From contig JACKAN010000002.1 in assembly GCA_020635055.1 (NCBI GenBank), positions 62,001 through 126,000 on the forward strand: DNA of 64,000 nucleotides, in the 5' to 3' direction. The notes under the pieces are model-generated. The model saw nothing but the letters and a program-made list of their open reading frames with translations, ran no database searches and was not told the DNA's origin. Made by a program: the position numbers and the translations under genes. Every line of letters begins with the position of its first letter. Position 1 is the first letter of the stretch. Source of the stretch: Pseudobdellovibrionaceae bacterium (lineage in GTDB: Bacteria; Bdellovibrionota; Bdellovibrionia; Bdellovibrionales; UBA1609). Below are positions 28,039-37,541 of the stretch, piece by piece.

Positions 28039-29157
28039 ATGTATTATCGTGGTAATAAAGGCTTGTTGTTAACTATTTTGTTTCTTCTAGGACTTGGAGT
28101 TGTTCAAGTTTACTCATCTAGTTTTATTTTTGCTATTGAATCTAGAGCCGATGGACTCTACTTTTTTAGAAAACAACTTTTGTATGCATTAATAGGTCTT
28201 TTCACTATTGTTACCACTATGAATATTCCTTGGAAGTATTTTGAGCGCTATGGAATATTCATATGGCTGGGGTCCTTTGGGCTTCTAGCTCTCACTTTTG
28301 TACCGGGTATAGCAATAAAAGCTGGGGGAGCTCATAGATGGGTAGGTCTACCACTAGGGCAAAGATTAGAACCTGCAGAGTTTTTAAAGTACAGTTTACC
28401 TTTTTTAATGGCTTTTTTTATTTCTAAACCAATGAAGATTTTGGGTATTTATAAGTGGCCATTGTTTTTTTTGATTGCAGGTCCATGTTTATTCCTGCTA
28501 TTGAAACAGCCTGATTTTGGTAGTTTTGTGATTTGTTCACTAATCCTTTTAGCAATGGCCTTTAGCTTTGGCTTAAAGTGGAAATATCTTTTGGGAGGAA
28601 TTGTTGCTGCCCTTCCAGCAGTTTACTTTCTAATAGTAAATGTTCCTTACCGATATGCTCGCGTAGTTTCATTCCTTGATCCTTGGTCGGATGCAGAAAA
28701 TAAAGGATTTCAAATAATTCAAAGTATGTTGAGTTATTATTCTGGTGGAGTGAGTGGTGTGGGCTTAGGACAGGGACAGGGAAAATTGTTTTTTTTGCCC
28801 GAAGCTCATACTGATTTTACGCTCTCTGTTTTAGCAGAGGAGATGGGCTTCATTGGATTTTTCTTAGTTTTATTTCTTTTTGGTTTTATTATTTTTAAAG
28901 GATTCCAAATTATCTTACACACAGAAAATGTTTTTGCAAAAGCTGTGGGAGTGGGTGTTGTAAGTGCTTTCTCAATGTCTGTACTTATTAATTCAGGAGT
29001 TACATTGGGTTTGTTTCCTACCAAGGGATTGAGCTTACCTTTTTTAAGTTATGGGGGAAGTTCTCTGGTGGCGACATGTTTTGGCCTTGGTGTTTTACTA
29101 AATATAGATAGAATGACTCATAATTCTCAGCTAGAAAAAAATTTTTTAGGTATTTAA
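28039..29157 (+). CDS. ftsW: Septal peptidoglycan glycosyltransferase FtsW (SEDS)
   Basis: FtsW polymerises glycan strands at the septum together with FtsI. The protein has about ten membrane helices over 372 residues. Family signatures are HRWVGLPLG.RLEPAEFLK, the large periplasmic loop with PYRYARVVSFLDPW and AHTDFTLSVLAEEMGF, and the ending PFLSYGGSS. The Asp of the HTDF region is expected to be catalytic by family knowledge. It starts after the only long gap in the first dcw block. Confidence 0.96.
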   Translation: MYYRGNKGLLLTILFLLGLGVVQVYSSSFIFAIESRADGLYFFRKQLLYALIGLFTIVTTMNIPWKYFERYGIFIWLGSFGLLALTFVPGIAIKAGGAHRWVGLPLGQRLEPAEFLKYSLPFLMAFFISKPMKILGIYKWPLFFLIAGPCLFLLLKQPDFGSFVICSLILLAMAFSFGLKWKYLLGGIVAALPAVYFLIVNVPYRYARVVSFLDPWSDAENKGFQIIQSMLSYYSGGVSGVGLGQGQGKLFFLPEAHTDFTLSVLAEEMGFIGFFLVLFLFGFIIFKGFQIILHTENVFAKAVGVGVVSAFSMSVLINSGVTLGLFPTKGLSLPFLSYGGSSLVATCFGLGVLLNIDRMTHNSQLEKNFLGI

Positions 29158-29158
29158 T

Positions 29159-30283
29159 ATGTCAAATTCACAGGTTTTTTTAATGGCTGCTGGGGGTACG
29201 GGCGGACATATTTTCCCAGCATTGGCATTTGCTGAAAATTTGCTGGAAAAAAATAAAAATGTTGAAATTCATTTTGTTGGAACGGCTCGAGGTTTAGAAT
29301 CAAAAATAATACCAAAATTTCAATATCCTCTACACCTGATCCACATAGGTCGCCTTAACAATAATGTTTCTATTTTAGAAAGAATGAAAACATTAATATT
29401 ATTACCTTGGGCCTTTTTTCAATCTTTACTTTTAGTTAAAAAGTTAAAACCTGTAGCCGTCATAGGAGTTGGTGGTCACGCTTCAGGTCCGGTGCTATTG
29501 GCTGCCGCTCTGTTGGGTCGCCCATCATATATTTGGGAGCCCAATGCCTTTCCGGGAATGGCAAATCGATATTTAGCTCCCTTTGTTAAAAAGGCCTTTG
29601 TTGTATTTAAAGAAGCAGGAGAACATTTAAAAACTAAAAAAGTGGAAATCTGCGGTTATCCATTAAGAAGAATATTCTCAAACAAAGCTTTAAAAAAAAA
29701 TTATGATGGACCACTTAAGTTGTTTGTTTTTGGTGGGAGTCAGGGGTCGAGAGCAATCAACAATGTGCTAATAGAGCTATATAAAGATATAGATTTTCTA
29801 AACGAGAATTTAGAGGTAGTTCATCAAACAGGTAAGCTGGACTTTAAAAAGGTACAAGTCGTCTACGAACAGCTGCCAGAAAACCTAAGAAGAAAAATTA
29901 AAATTTTTGAATTTATTGATGATATGCCCCATTTTTATAAGTGGGCGGATATTGCTCTTTGTAGATCAGGAATGGGAACGGTAGCTGAATTGTCAGCGAT
30001 GTCTGTACCTGCTATTTTTATACCGCTACCAACAGCTGCAGATAATCATCAAGTAAAAAATGCAGATTCTTTAGTTGAAAGGGATGCAGCAGTTTTGATT
30101 CTTCAGAAGAATTTTAATTTAAAGCTTCTTAAAGAACATCTTCATAAATGGATATTAGACAAATCAACTTTAAAAAATATGTCTAAAAATATGTTCGATT
30201 TCCACCAATCAGAGGCTACAAGTAAAATAGTTACATCAATATTGAAGGATATAGATGTAGACACGGAATTGAGTATGAGTTAA
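29159..30283 (+). CDS. murG: UDP-GlcNAc transferase MurG (lipid II synthase)
   Basis: MurG adds GlcNAc to lipid I at the inner face of the membrane. The N-terminal AAGGTGGHIFPALAFA loop and the GVGGHASGP loop define the acceptor half. FGGSQGSRAIN and the CRSGMGTVAELSA block form the UDP-GlcNAc half. Length is 374. The ATG comes one base after the ftsW stop. Confidence 0.96.
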   Translation: MSNSQVFLMAAGGTGGHIFPALAFAENLLEKNKNVEIHFVGTARGLESKIIPKFQYPLHLIHIGRLNNNVSILERMKTLILLPWAFFQSLLLVKKLKPVAVIGVGGHASGPVLLAAALLGRPSYIWEPNAFPGMANRYLAPFVKKAFVVFKEAGEHLKTKKVEICGYPLRRIFSNKALKKNYDGPLKLFVFGGSQGSRAINNVLIELYKDIDFLNENLEVVHQTGKLDFKKVQVVYEQLPENLRRKIKIFEFIDDMPHFYKWADIALCRSGMGTVAELSAMSVPAIFIPLPTAADNHQVKNADSLVERDAAVLILQKNFNLKLLKEHLHKWILDKSTLKNMSKNMFDFHQSEATSKIVTSILKDIDVDTELSMS

Positions 30284-30295
30284 TTTCCGAGATCT

Positions 30296-31639
30296 ATGAA
30301 AAAGTTAGTGGGTGTAAAATTTCATTTTGTAGGCATTGGTGGAATCGGCATGTGCGGATTGGCCGAGCTTATGAAGAACTTAGGTGCAATTGTTTCTGGT
30401 AGCGATATTAAAGAGAATCAGCAGACTCAATATTTACAATCTATGGGCATAAAAATATTTATTGGACATAAAGCCGAACAAGTTGGCGATGTGGATGTTG
30501 TTGTCTATTCCAGTGCTGTCAAACTAGTGAATCCAGAATTATTAAAAGCTTTAGATAACAAAATTCCAGTAATTCCTAGAGCCGAAGCTCTTGCAGAAAT
30601 AATGAGACTTAAACGTGGAGTAGCTATAGCGGGAACTCATGGTAAAACGACAACTACCAGTTTGTGTGCGTCGGCATTTTTAGCTACTTCTTGTGATCCG
30701 ACGATTGTTGTAGGTGGTAGATTAGATGTCATAAAATCTACTGCGAAATTAGGAAGTGGAGAGTGGTTAATTGCAGAGGCTGACGAGAGTGACGGCAGCT
30801 TTCAGAAATTGTCTCCTGAAATAGTGATCATTACAAATATTGACGATGATCACATGGATTACTATAAAAACTTTGAAAATTTACAAAAAGCTTTTTATAA
30901 TTTTGCTTCCAGTATTCCCTTTTATGGCAGTTGTATTGTTTGTGGTGATGATCCTCTAACACGTAAACTTTTTACTGAGTTCCCAAAAAGAATATTTTGG
31001 TATGGATTTAATAGTGAAAATGATTTTATTATTAAAAAAGAATCTGAAGGCTTTAGTATTCAATTTCAGGGACAAAAATTCGCAAGAGTAAAGCCACCTA
31101 TTCCAGGAGATCACAATGCTCTCAATGCCACGGCAGCATTGATTGCTGGGCATCTTGCTGGATTAGATTTACAATCTTTAGTTGAAGGGATAGAAAGTTT
31201 TGGTGGCGTTGATCGTCGTTTTCAATATAAAGGTCAATACAAGGGTGTTAAAATATATGATGACTATGGTCATCACCCAACGGAAATCAAAGCTGTATTA
31301 AAGGCCTTTCGAGAAAAATTCCCAAAAAACAGATTAAATGTGATTTTCCAACCTCATAGATATTCTCGATTTCAATCCTGTTGGCAGGGCTTCTTAGAAG
31401 CCTTTGATAATGCAGACCAACTTTATGTGGTTCCAGTATATAGAGCCGGAGAAGATCCCCTTGTAGGAATTGATTCTGAAAATTTTTGCACAGAACTAAA
31501 ACATTCAAATGTTCACTTTTTTAATGATTTTGCATCACTCCAAAAGAACTTAAGACAGAACCTAAAAGAAGGTGAGATCTTAGTCACCTTAGGCGCGGGC
31601 GATGTATGGAAAATCGGGACCGAATTGTGCCACCCATAA
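30296..31639 (+). CDS. murC: UDP-MurNAc:L-alanine ligase
   Basis: MurC starts the stem peptide by adding L-Ala. The FVGIGGIGMCGLAELM nucleotide fold and the ATP loop AIAGTHGKTTTTS are intact, as are EADESDGSF and YDDYGHHPTEI. Length is 447. Its last 34 bases overlap murB, a strong sign of coupled translation. Confidence 0.96.
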   Translation: MKKLVGVKFHFVGIGGIGMCGLAELMKNLGAIVSGSDIKENQQTQYLQSMGIKIFIGHKAEQVGDVDVVVYSSAVKLVNPELLKALDNKIPVIPRAEALAEIMRLKRGVAIAGTHGKTTTTSLCASAFLATSCDPTIVVGGRLDVIKSTAKLGSGEWLIAEADESDGSFQKLSPEIVIITNIDDDHMDYYKNFENLQKAFYNFASSIPFYGSCIVCGDDPLTRKLFTEFPKRIFWYGFNSENDFIIKKESEGFSIQFQGQKFARVKPPIPGDHNALNATAALIAGHLAGLDLQSLVEGIESFGGVDRRFQYKGQYKGVKIYDDYGHHPTEIKAVLKAFREKFPKNRLNVIFQPHRYSRFQSCWQGFLEAFDNADQLYVVPVYRAGEDPLVGIDSENFCTELKHSNVHFFNDFASLQKNLRQNLKEGEILVTLGAGDVWKIGTELCHP

Positions 31640-32541
31640 GGCCTTCGTGGTTACAGGAAAATGTATGTTTAAAAAACTACAACACCTGGCGAGTGGGAGG
31701 AGAGGCACAATTTTTTTGTCGCCCCCCAAATTTAGAGATCTTAAAAGAAGCCGTATTGTGGGCTCATCAAAATCAATTTAATTTGACCCTTCTTGGAGGT
31801 GGGTCCAATGTATTGATTAGTGACCGCGGTGTTCAGGGCTTGGTGATCTGTACAAAAGATTATTCTAAAATTGAAGAGACCTATGTAAAAGACAATAAGT
31901 TTTTTATACGAGCTCAAGCAGGAACAAAAAAGGGAGATCTTTTAAAATATTTTTTACAAAGAGACTTAGCACCAGCTTTATTTTTAGCAGGTTTACCTGG
32001 TGATGTGGCTGGTGGTGTTGTTATGAATGCAGGAGTTCGGGAGAAGATTCAACCAAGAGAATTTGTAGAAATAGTTGAAGACGTGGAAGTACTAAAACTA
32101 GAAAATAATAAAGTAATAGAAAAAAAATTTTTAAAAAATGATATCCATTGGAGTTATCGTCATAGTTCAGGCTGGCAGCCAGGAGTTATTTTTCGAGTAA
32201 CTATGGCTTGGCAATTACAACCGGACTCGGAATTGAAGAACAAAGTTAGACAAGCCAACCAATTAAGATTACAAAAACAACCCTTAAAACAACCCAGTTG
32301 TGGTTCTACATTTCGCAACCCACAAGGCGATTCCGCAGGTCGTTTAATCGAACAAGCGGGGTTAAAAGGATTTAAAATTGGTGGAGCTCAAATTTCAGAA
32401 AAGCATGCAAATTTTATTGTGACTGAGGATGGAGCCTCTGCACAGGATGTGAGTTCAGTAATGGATCATGTGGTGAACAGAGTCAGAGATCTTTTTAAAA
32501 TAGAGTTACAGTCAGAAGTCGTCCGACTGGGCGATTGGTAG
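31606..32541 (+). CDS. murB: UDP-N-acetylenolpyruvoylglucosamine reductase
   Basis: MurB is the flavoenzyme that makes UDP-MurNAc. The FAD-binding segment LLGGGSNVLISDRG, the catalytic-Ser block CGSTFRNPQGDSAGRLIE, and ISEKHANFIV are present. Length is 311. The start at ATG 31606 lies within murC; no better start is seen downstream before TWRVGGEA. It closes the first half of the dcw cluster. No intrinsic terminator in its own direction is seen behind it. Confidence 0.95.
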   Translation: MENRDRIVPPIRPSWLQENVCLKNYNTWRVGGEAQFFCRPPNLEILKEAVLWAHQNQFNLTLLGGGSNVLISDRGVQGLVICTKDYSKIEETYVKDNKFFIRAQAGTKKGDLLKYFLQRDLAPALFLAGLPGDVAGGVVMNAGVREKIQPREFVEIVEDVEVLKLENNKVIEKKFLKNDIHWSYRHSSGWQPGVIFRVTMAWQLQPDSELKNKVRQANQLRLQKQPLKQPSCGSTFRNPQGDSAGRLIEQAGLKGFKIGGAQISEKHANFIVTEDGASAQDVSSVMDHVVNRVRDLFKIELQSEVVRLGDW

Positions 32542-32582
32542 TATTTTTTTAGTTAAAAAAATTGTTTAGGTTATAAATAAAA

Positions 32583-32604
32583 AAGGGCTCCCGAAGGAGC
32601 CCTT
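32583..32604 (-). terminator. Intrinsic terminator of the subtilase gene
   Basis: Read on the minus strand it is AAGGGCTCC, a TTCG tetraloop, GGAGCCCTT, then TTTTTATTTAT. That gives a 9-bp GC-rich stem, a stable tetraloop and a U-run. On the plus strand the run lies before the stem, so it does not terminate murB. Confidence 0.88.
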
Positions 32605-32630
32605 AAGCGAAAGGACGTTGAAGGAATTAA

Positions 32631-34286
32631 TTAGTTTGTTCCCGTAAGTAAAAATTCAGGAGCCATTATTTTAGCGCTATTCACTGCTTCTTCGGCATTA
32701 ACCATTCCAGCGCCCCATTGATTTTCATCATTGGCTTCATTCAATTGTGTTGCAGTATCACTTATAACTTGTCTAACTTGTTGAGCTCTCAATCTTGGAT
32801 TAGAAGCCCTTACAAGTGCTGCTACTCCCGCAACGTGAGGAGAAGCCATGGAAGTTCCTTGGAAAGTAGCATAGTCAGTTTTATCAACGGCAACCACCAT
32901 CGTAACTTGAGTGCCGCTATCTATAGCATTTTTTACGCTGTCACCTTGCTCCTTGTTCATGCCTAGAACAGGAATTTGATAATTCAAATCATCCCCAAGA
33001 GTCCCATGTAGCATTTCAGCTTCATGGTTATAGATAACAACTGCGCTAGCTCCTTTTCTAAGAGCGTTGTCTGCCTTATCTTTAAAAGAAATTTCGCCTC
33101 TTTTAATGAAGGCTACTTTTCCTTTTAAGTTTAATGTTTTTAGGTCTTCTTCTCTGCCCAAGCCAGCGTATATAACTTCGGCTTCAATTTCACCAGTTCC
33201 AGATCCGGCCATAGGTGTACTTTCTAAATCGACTCTAGATTTTCCTAGTAAACCTTCCAATCGAGAGTTTCGTCCGGAGCCAAGAGGGACAGAAGAAAAA
33301 ACATCTACTCCTGGAGCCATAACATTAAGCTCCTTGCCCCACTGAGAAAATTTAGCTTTTTGGAGTTTAGAATCAACTGCGCCAACAGCGAATGTAGTTT
33401 CATAAGCTGCAGGGTAAGAAACACTATTTTTTCCATCATTACCTGAGGCAGCTACAACAACTATGTCCGCGGCTTCAGCTCTTTTATAAGCCTTGATGGC
33501 CGCACCACTGGGGAAAGGACCACCTAATGACATATTAATGACATCGACTCTTTCACTGATACCCCAATCGACAGCACCAATGATTCCGATGGAAGAACAA
33601 CCGCCGCCACAGACACGAGCAGATAGGATTTTAGCCTTAGGAGCCACACCAACAAGTCCACCACCTACGCCGTCTGCTGCAATTGTGCCGGCGACATGAG
33701 TTCCGTGACCGTTTACATCTTTGAAATCATATTCAGCACCATCTTCTCTGGGCATAAAGTTTTTGCCTTTTTCGAAGCGTGATTTTAAAGCCGGGTGGTC
33801 TTTGTCGATTCCAGTATCTAAAACAAGAACTCTAACCCCTTCCCCTTCATTAGAATTGCCCCAAGCTTGAGGAGCTTTAACAGCATCAATTCCCCAGGGA
33901 GTATCTAATGGACCAGAAAGTCTTCCAAAAGTATTATTAGCACTTGTATTAACAAAGGGTTTTGGCTCTGGGAAAATCACTTCTTCTTCCACATCAACGA
34001 GTCCGCTAGCTTTTAGTGTTTCAATGTCTTGTGGATTATTAGTTTCTAAGACTAACATTTCTAAATTATCAAAAGTGACATTAATTTTTTGTGGATTCTG
34101 ACTTAGGAAGTGAAAGGTGCTACTTTGCTCAGTAAAGGTACCAAAAGTATCAAAGCCTTTTTTATGAGCTTGTAATTGTTTAAAAACTTGAGGTGAATTA
34201 ATTGTTACAATATATTTCTTTGCCTCGGCTAAGGTTTGTAAACTTAACAAACAGACACTAACTAATGTTACTAATATGTTCTTCAT
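32631..34286 (-). CDS. Secreted subtilisin-family serine protease (S8) with PA domain
   Basis: An exported protease of 551 residues. The order is a signal peptide (1-20), an I9-type propeptide-like segment (about 23-105) and a catalytic domain. Asp157 lies in VLVLDTGI, His194 in NGHGTHVAG, Asn283 at the oxyanion site and Ser479 in GTSMASPHVAG. A PA domain (about 355-465) is inserted before the serine, as in lactocepin-type and vacuolar-type subtilases. A GGGAGGGG SD precedes the ATG. It lies inside the dcw cluster on the opposite strand, between murB and ddl, and has its own terminator. Confidence 0.94.
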   Translation of the reverse strand: MKNILVTLVSVCLLSLQTLAEAKKYIVTINSPQVFKQLQAHKKGFDTFGTFTEQSSTFHFLSQNPQKINVTFDNLEMLVLETNNPQDIETLKASGLVDVEEEVIFPEPKPFVNTSANNTFGRLSGPLDTPWGIDAVKAPQAWGNSNEGEGVRVLVLDTGIDKDHPALKSRFEKGKNFMPREDGAEYDFKDVNGHGTHVAGTIAADGVGGGLVGVAPKAKILSARVCGGGCSSIGIIGAVDWGISERVDVINMSLGGPFPSGAAIKAYKRAEAADIVVVAASGNDGKNSVSYPAAYETTFAVGAVDSKLQKAKFSQWGKELNVMAPGVDVFSSVPLGSGRNSRLEGLLGKSRVDLESTPMAGSGTGEIEAEVIYAGLGREEDLKTLNLKGKVAFIKRGEISFKDKADNALRKGASAVVIYNHEAEMLHGTLGDDLNYQIPVLGMNKEQGDSVKNAIDSGTQVTMVVAVDKTDYATFQGTSMASPHVAGVAALVRASNPRLRAQQVRQVISDTATQLNEANDENQWGAGMVNAEEAVNSAKIMAPEFLLTGTN

Positions 34287-34479
34287 GCCCCTCCCTTTGA
34301 ATGAGCTTCTGTGCTCAAACCCCTATTGAGGTGTAATTTTTGTCATGTTTTGCAAAAAATGCAAACAAAAGGTTCCATTTTGGGACCTAGACTTTGGTGA
34401 CGTAATGATTTCATGGTCTTAACGCGCCAAGATAATGCTGAGGGTTATAAAATTTAGTAATAGTTATGGGATTTTTTTA

Positions 34480-34514
34480 CAGCCGAAGCTCCGGCTGCAT
34501 GTTAGAATTTTTTT
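34480..34514 (+). promoter_or_regulatory. Hairpin plus T-run in the ddl leader
   Basis: CAGCCG-AAGCTC-CGGCTG (34480-34497) is followed after about 10 bases by seven T residues (34508-34514), just before the ddl SD. It could be a weak attenuator or only a leader hairpin. The gap between stem and T-run is longer than in a standard terminator. Confidence 0.35.
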
Positions 34515-34531
34515 ATTATAAGGAGATAATC

Positions 34532-35452
34532 TTGAAAAAAGTGGCACTAATATATGGAGGATCTGGGGCGGAATCAGAGGTCAGTAAAGTTACTGCTAAG
34601 GCTTTTTCAAAGGCTCTAGATGACTTGGGTGAACAATATGAGTGGGTTGAGGCCGATGATTTATTACCTAAAAAATTATCTATATTAAAACCAAAACTAG
34701 CCTTACTTGCCGGCCATGGTAAGTATGCTGAAGATGGAACCTTACAAGGGCTTTGTGAATATTTAAAGATTCCATACACAGGCAGTGGTGTGTTGGCTTC
34801 ATCGCTTTGCATGGATAAAGCTTTTTGCAAAATTCTTTTTGAAAAACACAATCTGCCAACGGCAAAGTATCAACTATTGGATTTAAAGATTCAAAAGATT
34901 GAAAACTTTCATCTAGAATTAAGTTATCCAATAGTTGTAAAACCCTCTCGTGATGGCTCCAGTATGGGCGTCAGTGTTGTTCAAGATGAAAAATCTTTTA
35001 AAGCTGCCGTACAATTTGCTTCACAATATGATCACTATGTACTGATTGAAAAGTTTATTGATGGAAAAGAGGTGACTGTACCCATCTTTAAGGGAAAGCC
35101 CTTGAGTTCTGTAGAAATTAAACCCAAGCACGGATTTTATGATTATGAAAATAAATACCAGCAAGGACGTACGGAATATATTTTACCTGCCAATGTAGAA
35201 AAAAGAACTATAGATAGAATGCAAGAAATCACAATGGAAGCCTGTCATATTTTAAGGGTGAGATCCTATGCACGTGTGGACTTTATGCTGGATAAAAGTG
35301 AGAGTCCATATATTATGGAAGTGAATACCCTACCTGGCTGTACGCCCACTTCTTTAGTGCCAAAAGCAGCGGCTTATGAGGGTATTGAATTTAAAAATTT
35401 TATTAAGCAAATCATGGAAGAGGCAACGTTAGATTATGAGGGTCTTAAGTAA
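34532..35452 (+). CDS. ddl: D-alanine:D-alanine ligase
   Basis: Ddl makes the D-Ala-D-Ala dipeptide used by MurF. KKVALIYGGSGAESEVS is the conserved N-terminus; VVKPSRDGSSMGVS and MEVNTLPGCTPTSL are the ATP-grasp motifs. The start is set at TTG 34532 because GGAGAT lies just upstream and the resulting 306 residues match the family. An upstream ATG at 34466 would add 22 residues unlike any Ddl. It begins the second half of the dcw cluster and overlaps ftsQ by 17 bp. Confidence 0.95.
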   Translation: MKKVALIYGGSGAESEVSKVTAKAFSKALDDLGEQYEWVEADDLLPKKLSILKPKLALLAGHGKYAEDGTLQGLCEYLKIPYTGSGVLASSLCMDKAFCKILFEKHNLPTAKYQLLDLKIQKIENFHLELSYPIVVKPSRDGSSMGVSVVQDEKSFKAAVQFASQYDHYVLIEKFIDGKEVTVPIFKGKPLSSVEIKPKHGFYDYENKYQQGRTEYILPANVEKRTIDRMQEITMEACHILRVRSYARVDFMLDKSESPYIMEVNTLPGCTPTSLVPKAAAYEGIEFKNFIKQIMEEATLDYEGLK

Positions 35453-36170
35453 GCTCATAACAGTTCTTGTCGGCATAGCCGTTCTTGGGGCTTTATTATT
35501 CTTAGTAGATAGAAGTTTCTTTAAGTTAGACTCTATTTCAATTGCACAATTAGACAATTCTGTTCGTGATTGGATGTTTGAGGATATCAAAAGCAAAATT
35601 CATTTAGAAACAAAATCCTATGTGGGAAAATACATATGGGATATTGATCTCAAAGACTTGTTGGGTCGAGTAGAATTGGATAAACGAGTTAGTAAAGTTC
35701 AAGTTCAGAGAAAGTTCCCAAATAAAATAGAGGTAAAGATTCTTCCCCATGAACCCATTGCTATTTTTGTAGACAAAAAAAATCAATTTATACCTGTCGC
35801 TAGGGATGGAACTTTTATGCCAGAGTTAAGAAAAGGTAATTTCTTAGACGTACCTATATTGAGGGGTGAAAATTTACTCAAAGACAGCATGGTTAGAAAA
35901 ATGGCCATAGATCTATTATTGAATTTAGAAAATAAAGAGCGGGCCAATTTGCAAAGTGTTTCTGAAATAATATATGATTCCAAGCAAGGTTTTACATTGA
36001 TTTTTTCTCCCGAGGGGGAAACTCTAAAGATTGGTACCTCCGATTTTTCTAAACGTCTAAATATGGCAGATCAAGTGTTCACATACATGCAAAGCAAAGG
36101 CTTGAAGGGTCGCGTCATTGATGCGAGATTCTCAAAGAAAGTTGTTGTCAGGCTGCGTAACGCCCCTTAG
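35436..36170 (+). CDS. ftsQ: Cell division protein FtsQ
   Basis: FtsQ is a bitopic division protein linking early and late divisome parts. Over 244 residues it has one TM helix (about 6-25), a POTRA domain with FKLDSISI and RVSKVQVQRKFPNKIEVKI, and an FtsQ beta domain to the end. The KFPN..EV..-type core (FPNKIEVKILPHEPIAIF) is the best-conserved part. It is placed between ddl and ftsA as usual. Confidence 0.93.
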   Translation: MRVLSKLITVLVGIAVLGALLFLVDRSFFKLDSISIAQLDNSVRDWMFEDIKSKIHLETKSYVGKYIWDIDLKDLLGRVELDKRVSKVQVQRKFPNKIEVKILPHEPIAIFVDKKNQFIPVARDGTFMPELRKGNFLDVPILRGENLLKDSMVRKMAIDLLLNLENKERANLQSVSEIIYDSKQGFTLIFSPEGETLKIGTSDFSKRLNMADQVFTYMQSKGLKGRVIDARFSKKVVVRLRNAP

Positions 36171-36255
36171 TCTAAATTATATGGTATCTTTCAGGACGAA
36201 GGATGGAGTAACACAAAAAGAATTTACATCAAGAAGTATACAACAGAGGAAGTGA

Positions 36256-37521
36256 ATGGCAAACGCAAACAATAGCCAATCGCTAGCGAATAAAAAGCGA
36301 GTCATTGCAGGCTTAGACATTGGCACAACAAAAGTCGCTTGTGTAATAGCCACTCAAGGCACAGATTATATTGAAGTCATCGGTGTTGGTCGAGCAGCCA
36401 CCACAGGAATGAAACATGGAGTGGTTGTAAATATTGAAGCCACTACAGAAGCTATTAAAAAAGCCAAAGAAGAAGCTGAGCTTATGTCAGGAGTTTCTGT
36501 AGAAAAAGTTTGGTTAAGCATTGGTGGAAATCATGTCGAATCTTTCGACTCCATGGGCATGGTGGCAATAAAAAATAGTGAAGTGAATCGAGAAGATATT
36601 GAAAGAGTGATTGAAGCGGCAAAAGCCGTTGCAATTCCTAATGACAGGCAAGTACTGCATGTTTTACCTAACGATTACAAAATTGATAATCAACCAGGAA
36701 TATCTGATCCCATTGGCATGGCGGGTGTACGTCTTGAGACCAATGTTCATATAGTCACAGGAGCTAAATCTGCAATTCAAAATGCAATCAAGTGCACTGA
36801 AAATACAGGCCTCAAAGTGCAAGGTTTAGTCTTGGAACAATTGGCTTCTTGTAAAGCCGTACTCAGCGATGATGAAAAAGAACTGGGTGTTGCCGTTGTG
36901 GATATTGGTGGCGGAACTTGTGATATAATAAGTTATTCTCAGGGGAGTGTTTTCCATACAGGAGTTGTTCCTGTTGGAGGAAATAATTTTACTCACGATG
37001 TAGCCATGGGTTTACGCACAACTCAAATTGATGCAGAAAATCTTAAGAAGAAATTTGGTTGCGCATTAGTGGAACTGGTTACAGAGGAAGAAACAATAGA
37101 CGTTGAAGGTGTAGGTGGCCGTCAAAAGAGAACGATTGCACGCAAGAACTTGTGTGAAATATTAGAAGCTCGCGCAGAAGAAACTTTGCAATTAATAAAA
37201 AAAGAATTGGTAGATTCTGATGTTATTTCTAAATTGGGCTCAGGATTAGTGCTTACGGGCGGAGCTAGCCAACTGGTTGGATTAGTGGAAATGGGAGATT
37301 TTGTATTTGATCTTCCAGTACGTAAAGGAGCTCCACAAAAAGTGGGCGGTCTCACGGATGTTATTAAGTGTTCGAGTTATGCCACAGCCGTAGGTTTGCT
37401 GATTTATGGCAGTGAGCAAATGAAAAAATCAGATAAGAGAAAACAAAATGATTATGAAGATAATTTTGGTGATAAGATTAGTGGTTGGTTTCGTCGTGCT
37501 AAGGAAGCACTGTCAGAATAA
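36256..37521 (+). CDS. ftsA: Cell division protein FtsA
   Basis: FtsA is the actin-like membrane tether of FtsZ. It shows the phosphate-1 loop (VIAGLDIGTTKVACVI), the SHS2/1C subdomain, phosphate 2 (VVDIGGGTCDI), and the C-terminal adenosine loop with LTGGASQLVG. The last residues (ISGWFRRAKEAL) form the amphipathic membrane-targeting helix. Length is 421. An 85-bp gap after ftsQ with an AGAGGAAG SD is present, so a separate promoter is possible but none is clear. Confidence 0.96.
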   Translation: MANANNSQSLANKKRVIAGLDIGTTKVACVIATQGTDYIEVIGVGRAATTGMKHGVVVNIEATTEAIKKAKEEAELMSGVSVEKVWLSIGGNHVESFDSMGMVAIKNSEVNREDIERVIEAAKAVAIPNDRQVLHVLPNDYKIDNQPGISDPIGMAGVRLETNVHIVTGAKSAIQNAIKCTENTGLKVQGLVLEQLASCKAVLSDDEKELGVAVVDIGGGTCDIISYSQGSVFHTGVVPVGGNNFTHDVAMGLRTTQIDAENLKKKFGCALVELVTEEETIDVEGVGGRQKRTIARKNLCEILEARAEETLQLIKKELVDSDVISKLGSGLVLTGGASQLVGLVEMGDFVFDLPVRKGAPQKVGGLTDVIKCSSYATAVGLLIYGSEQMKKSDKRKQNDYEDNFGDKISGWFRRAKEALSE

Positions 37522-37541
37522 AAGGGTCCATAGGAGGGGAT

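Noticed and set aside
32583..32604. Hairpin behind murB as the end of the first dcw block
   Set aside because: The T-run is on the minus-strand side only, so it terminates the subtilase gene rather than murB.
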